DNA from: Saccoglossus kowalevskii
Taxonomy: Eukaryota > Hemichordata > Enteropneusta > Harrimaniidae
Direction of reading: 5' to 3'
Assembly (NCBI RefSeq): GCF_000003605.2
Contig: NW_003133346.1
Span: forward strand, 520,681-546,606
DNA length: 25,926 bases
Below are positions 1 through 14,600 of the stretch, in pieces. Position numbers and translations under genes: made by a program. The notes under the pieces were generated by a model. The model worked only from the letters and a program-made list of their open reading frames with translations. It ran no database searches and was not told the origin of the DNA. Each line of letters opens with the position of its first letter. Positions within the stretch are counted from its first letter, which is position 1.

Positions 1-35
1 TAGAGGTTATCTTATATATCCTTGACGTTACATAC

Positions 36-3753
<3,718 letters not shown>

Positions 3754-3853
3754 AACTTTAATAGCCCCCGGAGTTAAAGTACTTAAAAATATTGTTAGAG
3801 CGCCATCAAGGGTCAAATTTGAGATTTTTTTATTGTATAATGATAAAAAATTT

Positions 3854-6050
3854 GAGTAATATTTATCTTAAAATAGAATACTGAATAAATCTCAGACTAG
3901 TAAATTGTATTAGTAGTCTGAGAATAAATCCAATGCTCGTATGTACTGGACCTACCATTTGCAGAGGTGTTTTCCAGAAGGATTATACTTTTATTTAACA
4001 ATAAATCATACCCGTGATGTTTTAATGAGATGCAATGATATCAAGTAAAATTATTTAAATTGTCACCTGGCATTCTTAGTGATCGATGTGATCACCACGA
4101 GAAATACTAAAATCAGTTGGCATGGCAATAAATGTGGGTGGGATGGTGGTAGGGGTGGGCGCTTTCATAGTGGAAGTATACGAGTGTACGCCGCTGTTTT
4201 GACAGCTAATTTTAAGATTTCAATGCAATGCTTTATAGCAAAATTGGTGCATTTCTTTGGCCAAAAAACGCCCATAAAATTAATAAATTGATCTTTTTGG
4301 GCCAAGTTTTCAACTGCCTGCGGGGCACTCCCAACCAAAACCTAGGCGAGTAACTTGGAATATATATCCACACAACATGATTATGATTTTTTTTAAATTA
4401 TGGAATACCATTCACACTAAGATTCGTTCAATAGGCTCGCTGAGTCGATTGAAACAATGCTACATAAACATTTAGCTGAATATATATACATCATAGTTTT
4501 TACGCCTATTTACCTCATCTTGATTTAGCACTATAACTGTTGTATTTATACATGTTTGATTAGAATGACGGTTAATAAAAGTATTAAAGGGAGCAGCATC
4601 AATATATCTTCTGTAAGAGATTTTTTCTGGAAAGACGAATTTTTCTGCGTTGTGGCATTGGTTTAATCATGATTGACCGACTTGTTAGTATCAGTCGTAT
4701 CAAAACTTGACTTCGTGCTTCGTTTATATCAGCTTATACTTTAAAGGGATAAGAAATTGACTTTTTTTGATGTCGATGTTTCAATAAGTTGAGAATAGAT
4801 CCACGTAAATTATTACCATTGCACGGAACTTATTGTTCAGTAACGCAGATCATGAATCAAAGCTTATACACAATGTAAAGGTTGACACCTGTTTCTAAAC
4901 TGCTGTTTCATCAAAATTCACACATTTTTTTACTTTTGAAAAATGACGTTTTTAAACCACATTTATAACGAAATGTTGAGACAGAAAATTTATATTTTAT
5001 ATGTCAAAATCGGGACTGTAAGATTGTGATAGACCCACTCTCTTGTCTAACCTAAATTAATCCAATTTATAAATTACATTGAATACAAGCGAGATGGTAC
5101 AGAGGGGGTAGATCTGCTCACCATCTCACTTGGGGGGGGGGGGGGTTCCAAGGGCATGCTTCCCCTTAAAATTTTTTAAATCTAGCCCCTCTGAAACACT
5201 ATTTCCTGCACTTTGAGGGGAAAATTTTGTTGACACAAGGGTTTCAGCTTGATTTAGGGGTGGTGGTCGTGTGCGTGACCCCTTTCTGAAAAATGTGTCA
5301 TAGCGCCCTCTGTCGGCAAAATGATGAAAAACAAATCAAGCTGCAATTAGTCTCGCATGGATCCGTGCATGCAAGTTCAGTTTAATTGGCTTAGATGAGC
5401 ATGGCAGTGGTTGCCAAGAATGATACGTTTTTGCCATAAATTATACACACATTTCAGGCTACTTTTAGAGTGCATTCAATCCAAATGAAAACCACAACAC
5501 ATGACCAAACTGAATCTAAGCTCATTTGGATGAGCAGATTGCTTGGAATAGATTTTTGAACATTGTAATTTTCTGTTAATCTAATGTGGCAACCAAACTA
5601 TGGTTGTAATGCACTTTGTGCACAGATGCTACAAGCCTCAAGACTGATTACAATTATTTCTCCTAAAAGAACTCGTACAACATTGAGATTAGTCAAAACT
5701 TTAATTTTAAACAAATGCTTAATTTTAGGCCCCATTACTTGAAAATTCAAGATGGCACTCAAACCAATCAAAATAATTTTTCTCATAAGCTTTGGTGCCA
5801 CATATCAAGTTGATCTCACGAGAAACATTTTGAAAATTTTTGACAGAAATATTTTGCATACTACTTTTGGAAGTTGTCCCTTGCATCCCAAACATTTAGG
5901 CAAGACAACCAGGATATATTTTCATTCGCATTTTAACAAATATTGAGAATAGTAATCATGTGACCAATGGACACGATTCAATCAAATTATCACATACTTA
6001 ATCCCTGATCAATTGTTGAATGTACACTATCAAATTAGCGCATATCATGA
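3854..6050. other. intergenic region between PECR and plastin, right of exon 1b
   Basis: No convincing exon was recognised. It holds a run of 14 G at 5132-5145 and scattered AT-rich low-complexity sequence. Short open frames (for example 4079-4291 and 5598-5946) lack family resemblance and splice context. Confidence 0.55.
5132..5145 (+). repeat. poly-G run
   Basis: Fourteen consecutive G on the plus strand in intergenic DNA. The length may be unreliable in the assembly. Confidence 0.95.
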
Positions 6051-6060
6051 AAATATTGAC

Positions 6061-6170
6061 CGCATTCCAGCGATTCTCTCCAACAATGTCATGAAATGAA
6101 TGAAACACGAAAACAATGAAAATCAAAGAAAGCTTAGAAAGAACTCCCGTGTGCTGAGAGTATTGAAGAC
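6061..6170 (-). pseudogene. possible relic of a duplicated PECR exon 4 with its flanking intron
   Basis: Plus-strand 6117-6170 closely matches 120-171, the intron just upstream of PECR exon 4. Both read TGAAAATCAAAG, then a shared AAGCTTAGAAA, and later GTATTGAA. The adjoining 6061-6116, read on the minus strand, has weak resemblance to exon 4 (VFHS for VYNS, RWNAV for NWNGF) but contains gaps. It may be the remnant of a second PECR copy upstream. The intron homology is visible directly; the exon relic is a weak inference. Confidence 0.35.
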
Positions 6171-6299
6171 ACATTACAAATTAATTCAAAGTTACTTGTA
6201 CATGAGATATTGATGGAAAAGCTGAAAACTAATTATGTAAATCAGGTAACTAATATGAACAGAACAAAAAAATTATGAATTATTATGCTAATTAGAGAA

Positions 6300-7200
6300 T
6301 AATATTAATCAAAATTAATCAGGCCTGTCTATTGTCCTAGAGCATTTATGTACCAAATTTTATTCAAATGTGATGATCAGTAATTGAGATATCAGTGTTA
6401 ATTACGTTAATTAGGTGATTAATAAATATTTACCAAAAAATAATTGGGTTTCTGCATAGTTCTCTTTAAAAGTTTCATTAAAATCCAATTTGTGGTTCTT
6501 TATATATCAGTGGAACATTATGCAAATTAGGTAATTAATATCCAATTAAAACTAATCAGGTGTCTGCATAATCCTAGAAGATCTATGTAGCAAGTCTGAT
6601 TGAAATATGATGATTACTACTTGATATATCAAAAGCTGAAAATTAATTAATTATGCAAATTAGGTAATTAATATGTACTCATATTACCCTAAAAACTATC
6701 AGGTCTGTGCAGTGTCCTATGACATCTATGTACCAAGTGTCATTGAAATATGATGATTACTACTTGAAATATCAAAAGCTGAAAATTAATTATGCAAATT
6801 AGCTAATTAATATATAATGATATTACCCTAAAACTATCAGGTCTGTGCAGTGTCCTATGACATCTATGTACCAAGTTTTATTGAAATGTGATGATTAGTA
6901 CTTGAGATATCAGTGGAAAAGCCGAAAATTGATTAATCATTATGCAAATAAGGTAATTAATATTGCACATGATTTTTACCCAAAACTAATCAAATCTGCG
7001 CATTAGTTTGGAGCATCTGTGTGCCAAGTTTCATCAAAATCCAATGAGTGGTTCTTTAGATATCAGTGGAAAAGTAATGGAACAGCTAATTATCATGCAA
7101 ATTAGGTAATTAATATGCATGGATTTTTACCGCATTCGCCCAGAGCATCTCTGCACCAAATTTCATCAAAAACTGATGTATGGTTCTTGAGATAGTGGAA
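6300..7200. repeat. degenerate tandem-repeat element, about 7 units of 120-145 bp
   Basis: Recurring cores are present: ATGCAAATTAGGTAATTAAT, then CAGGTCTGTGCAGTGTCCTA, then a variant of TACCAAGTTTCATTGAAA, then GAGATATCAGTGGAAAAG. Two well-matched units lie 138 bp apart (6701 and 6839). The array ends in TAGTGGAACAGACAGACC and a CA/CCCA-rich stretch. The design (short core tandem repeats with a simple-repeat tail) is like non-autonomous elements common in marine invertebrates. No coding capacity. Confidence 0.75.
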
Positions 7201-7204
7201 CAGA

Positions 7205-7260
7205 CAGACCCACACGCCCACGCCCACACACACACCGACCCCCACCCACCCGCACACGGG
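7205..7260 (+). repeat. CA/CCCA-rich simple repeat
   Basis: A stretch of CCCACAC and CACACAC variants forms the tail of the preceding tandem element. Confidence 0.85.
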
Positions 7261-7560
7261 AGTCAAACAGTACTCCAAGTAGCATGTAACGGTATGTATG
7301 GGTGTTGAAATCGACACAGAACAAGTGATGCGACTATTACTAGTGAAAAATTGTGCTAGATCTAGTGGCAATATGTATACAAGGCGAGAGACATTGTTAT
7401 GTCGGTTAGCAGCATAACCCCTGCTCTTTGTATAGCTATCGTAAAATAAATACCTACAAAGGCATTTGGGGAATAAATTTGCAGCATCGTGAACGGTGAT
7501 ATGTATTGGCATTTACAAGCATTATGAACAGACTGCATAATTAACTAAAAAATATTTAGA

Positions 7561-7612
7561 ACAGACAGACAGACAGACAGACAGACAGATAGACAGACAG
7601 ACAGACAGACAG
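7561..7612 (+). repeat. (GACA)n microsatellite
   Basis: About 13 GACA units with one GATA interruption near 7589, in the intergenic region downstream of the plastin 3' end. Confidence 0.97.
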
Positions 7613-7619
7613 GTAAAAT

Positions 7620-8340
7620 AATGTGACACATTGGACAACTTTAAAATAGATGATATTCATCACTCTTTATATATTGTAGCAAACACATGTACACGGAACC
7701 AGTATAAAGTATGCAAATAAGACACCATATTCTATCAACTACAATCAATCTTAACAAATGAAAAATATTGAAAATCTTAGAGAATAAAAAATAAAAGTAG
7801 CAGTTACAATTGATACTAATAAGCAAAATTTATAGATATGTCCCTTACTTGAGAAAATATACAAACCTTTTATTTATTCCATTCTTAAAGTATTATCATA
7901 AAATGATGTAAACAATGTACCAGACTTTGACAGCTGTTTTCAAAACTCGACCGGAACTAAGACACTTTGCATGCACAAAAAACAAGTGAAATTGAAATGA
8001 GCTGTTATTACATACAAATATTTTGGAACGCAAAATATAAACATGCTGCAGAGACGGTAAGCATAAATGAGTATGAAATGAATAAATTCATTGTATGGTT
8101 TTGAGGTGTAAATACATGACAGTTGACAAAAAACGCTCAAATTTCTTGCAAGAAAAAAATCATGCCCATTAAATATGTCGGATTAATATTACAAATCAGA
8201 ATGACTAAAGGCAGCCAATCGAAGGATTCAGAGACATGCAGTCATACAAGTTTTCTGAATAATGTACGCAAACAAATGTTCATACCTAACATGTATATTA
8301 GCTTATTTAGACAATATTTATTGAGTGAATATTATAGGGC
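7620..8340. other. intergenic, no feature seen
   Basis: AT-rich sequence beyond the plastin polyadenylation candidates. Short open frames on both strands show no family resemblance. Confidence 0.55.
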
Positions 8341-8363
8341 TAAATATCAGCAAAATAGATCAA

Positions 8364-8415
8364 TTTATTTCATATAATAATTTCTATAATCTCTATAATC
8401 TAATGTCTGTTTATT
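8364..8415 (-). terminator. polyadenylation signals for plastin
   Basis: Two AATAAA hexamers on the minus strand, at 8415-8410 and 8369-8364, lie about 75 and 120 nt downstream of the plastin stop codon. Either could end the full-length transcript. Confidence 0.6.
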
Positions 8416-8488
8416 CCAATAAGGATGTACACATTGTGAAAAGTGCAAATAATTAGTCATCATTTGAAATTGAGTCCCGCATACAATC

Positions 8489-8641
8489 CTATTTTTTGGA
8501 GAGGCCCCGTGCCATGAGGCAAGCAAACACCGTCATCACCATTTTTGGCTTCACTTCCACTAAATCTTCGGGCAAGGCATAAACAGGTGCACCAATTTTG
8601 CGAGCCATGGAAATGGCATATTTGGCGTTTAGTAACTTCTC
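8489..8641 (-). CDS. PLS: plastin terminal exon J (end of CH4)
   Basis: Acceptor ACCATCAG ends at 8642. The exon encodes 50 residues, [20 protein letters not shown] then [20 protein letters not shown], ending [10 protein letters not shown] with TAG at 8491-8489. The final helix of CH4 is intact. The C-terminus GLSKK replaces the GMKRV of human plastin 3. Phase 0 start. Confidence 0.95.
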   Translation of the reverse strand, partial: EKLLNAKYAISMARKIGAPVYALPEDLVEVKPKMVMTVFACLMARGLSKK

Positions 8642-11600
8642 CTGATGGTACGAACAAAATTTATAATTAGATAACAATACAAAACACAATTGGCTGAAAT
8701 ATCATGGAAATGGTGCGTCTTGAACACTTAAATCAACATAGCAAGGTATAAAGTCATCAGTACAGTACACAAGCAGCCTGTCGGCTGAGATAGCTCCGCT
8801 GTTAGCAATGCACATTTCAATTAAAGAACAGAAGATAGCATTAGAAAATGAGCAATATGTATAGTTTGAAGCAATGGGACTTGCTGTTTTCAACAAAAAT
8901 TCAAAAATGTCACTTTTCACCAAAAATAATCATCAAAATTAGATAATTGAAGATATCACCACAAAATTAACAAATCTGAAAGAGGTCCACATATAGTACC
9001 TTTATATGTAATATAAAAATAATCAGACTTGCAGTTTTCAACAAGAATTCGAAAATATCACTTAAAAAAAAAATTAAAAAATATTCATTAAAATTAGAGA
9101 ATTAAAGATATCATCACGAAATGAACAAATCTGAAAGAGGTCCACATGTAGTACCTATATATGTAATATCAAAGCAATTGGACTTGCGGTTTCTAACAAA
9201 AAATAGAAAAATATCGCTTTTTACCAAAAATGACAAAAATATTCACCAAAATTAGAGATTAGAAGATATCATCATGAAATGAACAAATCTGAGAGAGGTC
9301 TACCCCAGGTACATACACACCAAGTATCAAAGCATTCAGGCTTGTAGTTTTCAAGAAGAAGTCGAAAAAGTAAAACATTGACATGGACGACGGACAATCA
9401 CTCATATGATAAGCTCCGCTTGACAAAGTCGACAGCGGAGCTAATAAACAAGCAGCCTCTCGGCTGAGATAGTATTTATACATGTAATATCAAAGCAATT
9501 GGACTTGCGGTTTTCAACAAGAAGTCGAAAATATCACTTTTTACCAAAAATGACAAAAATATTCATCAAAATTAGAGAATTGAAAATATGATCATGAAAT
9601 GAACAAATCTGAGAGAGGTCTACCCAAGGTACATATACACCAAGTATCAAAGCATTCAGGCTTGTAGTTTTCAAGAAGAAGTTGAAAAAGTAAAACATTG
9701 ACACGGAAGAGGACAATAACTCATATGATAAGCTCCGCTCGACAAAGTCGACAACAGAGCTAAAAAATTACCCTGACGAAGCGAATTTTAAAAGCCATTA
9801 TCTTCCTGTACCTCAGACTAGTAATGTGTGTTACTATACTCTCAAATTTCCTTTATCGAGTGTCCTCAGGAAATAAATTGACAATAGAACTTCACCCTCC
9901 CACTTTCTGGTATTTGACAACTGTTCAGATCCCTTGGATAGGGACAATTGACAATTCTTCACTGCCAAGGATGATTGAACTATAATAAAATGATGCGTCA
10001 AGATAAAGTACTTACAGTGTCATTGGTTGGATTTTCTCTGAAGTTCTTATAAGTGATAGCACCCGATTGTATAGAATCAATCAAATCAACTACCGCTCTA
10101 CTATCACTGATACTATGGTCTTGGAAACTACGAATACTTGATGTCTTCTTGGCATTCTTCAGCTGAAACCAACAATGCATAGAGTGAGGGTTAAGGTCAT
10201 TGTGGGGTGGTTTAAGGGTCAATGTGTCAATGTAAGGTGCCTGTGAAACACTGGCTACTCCAATGTCTAAAATCATATGAACAATATTATGGACAAAAAT
10301 AATAAACAAGCAGCCTCTCGGCTGAGATAGCTCCGCTGTTAGCAATGCACATTTCGATTAAAGAACAGAAGATATCATTAGAAAATGAACAATATGCATA
10401 GTATCAATGCAATGGGACTTGCTGTTTTCAACAAGAATTCAAAAATATCATTTTTGACCATAAATGATTGTGGTTTTTAACAAGAAGTTGAAAATATCAC
10501 TTTTTACCAAAAATGACAAAAATATTCACCAAAATTAGAAAATTAAAGATATCATTATGAAATGAACAAATTTGAGAGTGGTCCACATGTAGTACCTATA
10601 TATGTAATATCAAAGCAATTGGACTTGTGGTTTTTAACAAGAAGTCGAAAGNNNNNNNNNNNNNNNNNNNNNNNNNNNNNNNNNNNNNNNNNNNNNNNNN
10701 NGATTCTCAAAAGCTATTGGCATGTGAAAACACACTCATAGTTACAAGTAAATTTTGCAGATGGAAATGACTAGGCTTTCTAATGTACAAATACGAATAA
10801 TAATTTGATTGTTTAAACGATTCTTACATTGAATATTGCAGATTTATGTGAAATGTCCTCTGTAGGTTTGTGTACTGCCTAATAACTAGACAGCATGTGG
10901 TACAGGATGACCAATTACTGGTAGAATTTGCCATTGTATTGAACGACATTAGAATTAAATATGCCATGATTACTCTGAGTCCCTAAACAAATATCATTTT
11001 TGACCATAAATGATTGTGGTTTTTAACAAGAAGTCGAAAGTATCACTTTTTACCAAAAATGACAAAAAAATTCACCAAATTTAGAGAATTAAAGATATCA
11101 TTACAAAATGAACAAATCTGAGAGAGGTCCACATGTAGTACCTATATATGTAATATCAAAGCAATTGGACTTGTCGTTTTTAACAAGAAGTCGAAAATAT
11201 CACTTTTTACCAAAAATTACAAAAATATTCACCAAAATTAGAAAATTAAAGATATCATTATGAAATGAACAAATTTGAGAGTGGTCCACATGTAGTACCT
11301 ATATATGTAATATCAAAGCAATTGGACTTGCGGTTTCTAGCAAGAAGTTGAAAATATCACTTTTTACCAAAAATGACAAAAATATTCACCAAAATTAGAG
11401 AATTGAAGATATGATCATGAAATGAACAAATCTGAGAGAGGTCTACCCAAGGTACATATACACCAAGTATCAAAGCATTCAGACTTGTAGTTTTCAAGAA
11501 GAAGTCGAAAATGTAAAACATTGACACGGACGACGGACAATCTCTCATATGATAAGCTCGGCTCGACAAAGTCGACAACAGAGCTAAAAAAGCTACCATG

Positions 11601-14600
11601 TGGTTATCACCTGTTTGTAGAGCTGGTTGATACAAGAGACATCAAAAAGAGTGGATAATACAAATCCAGTCCACAACATCACAACATTTTTGCATTTTAT
11701 ATATTTCTTTTTTTCAAGTAAATGGATATAATGTTGCATATTGTCCACAGGTTTTTCAACCTGTCAATGTGTTTACATATTTGGGACCATTAGATTGACT
11801 TATAACCTCAATTCATCAAACTAAATAGGTCACAAAATACAAGTAAACAGTGGTTTGATATTTAAAAAGATTGCAAGAAATGCTTGGTATTTATTGCTAC
11901 AAGTAAACAATAGAGTGTCCATAAAGGAAGCAAATGATTGAACACCCCCAAAATAAAGATTTCACAGTGACCCCTTGCTAAATCATGCCTCAGAAAGTCA
12001 CAATATTGGCATTGTGGGTAATTAATTGGATGGCACAACAAAAAAGAATTCTATTCTATTTATTTTAGCGGTAGCTTTGAAAGAACAGTCAACTATTCAT
12101 TGCTTCCTGTATTTGATTAGCATTGAATTCCCATGAAAAATCAAAATGTGGAAATCCAAAATCATAAACAATTGAAACTTGAAATGCCCGTTGAAATGCC
12201 TACCGTATATTAGTTGACATCACACTTTTCTATAATGTCTACAATTTGAATAATTAGACTTACCTTGGTGTTGCACCATTCTATAACTTTATCATCAGAC
12301 AGCGGCTTATCAGCACCAGATAGCTGTTGTAGAATACGTAAAGTATATGCACGCATCAACTGCCATACAACAGCTAACAAGAAGATAGAAAATGTATTTT
12401 AGAATTAGATAATCTCTCCCCTCTCCCAATAACTTTTAATATAAATCTCCTTAACACCAATGTATTGAAAAAAGGAAATGTGTCTATTTTAAGTTTTCCA
12501 GATTTGTACTGGACCGTACAGTACATGTATGTCTATAGCCATTCACAAACAATTTAAGATCACAACATTGAAAATTATTATGGGGTGCTTTTTCACATAT
12601 ATGGTAAGTATGTATTGCTGTAAAATATTTTAGTGTAATATCTTACAATGATCCATGAATGAACAGCAGTCTGTATGATACATAATGCTGAAAAGGTGCA
12701 AACCTACCTAATGTGAGTGTTTCAACGCCATCATGAATGTCGTTCCCACCAATCCCAACCAAAGAAAATCTCATTTTCTGACCAAGCTCCACACAATAAT
12801 TACAGTTCTCAATTTTTTGCATTTTACCACCACCAAGCTTTGGCCATGGTGGTTTGGTAACTCGGCTCCATTCCACAAAGTTTGGCTTCACCATGTCGTA
12901 GAGCTGTAAGCACAAAAAGCAAGAAAACTGGTGAGGCAATGTAAACAGTTAATTGCAAATGACACAAGAATATCAGACCATGAGTGAGTGTGCAAAAGAG
13001 TGTGTTCAAGTATGTACATACTCAAGAGTTTTGAGAGTCATTAAATACGACTTAATACAGGTTCACGATAAATGGGTGCCGAGAGTGAGAGCGCCGAAAG
13101 ATTTGTTTTTGCACATCAAATAGTGTTCCATTCTCTCTTGCCATTGTATCTCCTGGCTACAATGCTATGACTTAAAAGAATGGAACAATATTTGAGAGGT
13201 AAAGTTTTGTGGTTTTTTCACTTATAATAAGACTTCTGTGTCTATTTACATCTGAGGTTTATTGCTGTGAATGGATGTAAAACAATTCCATTTCGGCCTA
13301 GTTTTATGTACACGTCTAATTTTACACCAGTGTGCTGATATCACTGTCCAAAAAAAACTGGTTTGATCTAAAATTCCCTTCAAGATCTCTTAATACTATT
13401 GTATTGAACAATCCTCTGTCAACCAATAATTCATTGCATATTCAATGTATGGAATGACCCCTTCAAAAGGAGGTCAAACCTCCCCTCTGTATGCTGATGT
13501 ACCAGTAATGCATTTTTCTTACACCTGCATGAACAAAGTACGCAGCAAAATTTTTCAAGACAAAATATAATAAATGGAACAATACCTGTAATATGACGAG
13601 ACCATTACATAAATCAGTATACAAATATTGTACATATGGATTCACACCAAGACTGTTCATCCAATTACGGAAAGCTGCAATAATGACAAAGATAATCTTT
13701 ATTTGCAAGACAAGTTGCAGGGAACAAAAAGTATCACACAAAGTGGATTTATACAATCATGCTATCATGCTGTTAAGATCATAACAAAATTTGGTCTCAA
13801 AATTCATACACTCGTATTTGTTTCCTGATTCTAACAATGTTAACACCTTGTTGGCCATGGTTCAAATCAAAACGTATTGAGGATGCAGCGGCCAGCGATG
13901 TGTCAACACAGTATACATAATGCAATGAAGTAGGTTTTACAGAATTCAACCCTGTACTATTTGAAATAACTAATAAACACACACATGCAATCACTAAGTA
14001 TTCAGATATTTAACTAAGATTCGAATAGTCTTTATTTTGTTGTTTGTATCAAGTATTACCAATTTGTTGGGCTGGTTTGTCTGGATAGTTGAGAACATCG
14101 TAGATGAAATATCACTTGAGGGTCATCAAATTGTTGGTAAAACTTTTTTTCAACTATTTCCATAATTTTATCGTAATGTTTGGGGAAAAAATTATGACCT
14201 ATTTTGGTGTTCGGAGAGTTAATAAATTAGTATTGAGCAAAGTGAAAACAGATTGGTTTGCAAAATTTGATTCCTATTCACTAATTTGTACATATCAAGT
14301 TAAAAAACAGCTAGATTGTTTTAATGAGGATGTTAGCAGGCATGGGTTAATTTACTTTGTGCCTCATTCAAACCAAAAACCTTTTGGTGAGTAGAAAAGA
14401 ATAAGGTGATATGGAGATGAGATTAAGAGACCAAGAAAGCATGAAGTACTTAGTATGAAAAAACAGAGAGAACACCTGGAATAGTTTATATGGGGTCAAT
14501 CATCCTCCTTGTGAAAAATTCACTGCAATACATCTTTGGCATGTGGAGTCCCTTGAATGCGGGTATCAATCCATAGCGAAGTCTGGGATGTTCTCGGTGA

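Noticed and set aside
3754-3816. N-terminal extension of PECR exon 1b upstream of 3753
   Set aside because: The frame is open but the upstream initiator would be TTG. The first ATG is at 3753 and gives a leader of family-like length.
7102-7512. 136-residue minus-strand frame
   Set aside because: Its Val/Gly/Cys-rich part is the CA simple repeat and the rest lies in the tandem element.
9259-11635. Similar small minus-strand frames recurring at 9.3, 9.5 and 11.4 kb
   Set aside because: They look conserved only because they are copies of the same non-coding element's 3' end.
12643-13009. Second overlapping minus-strand frame at 12824-13009
   Set aside because: Reads the CH3 exon in the wrong frame and runs into intron.
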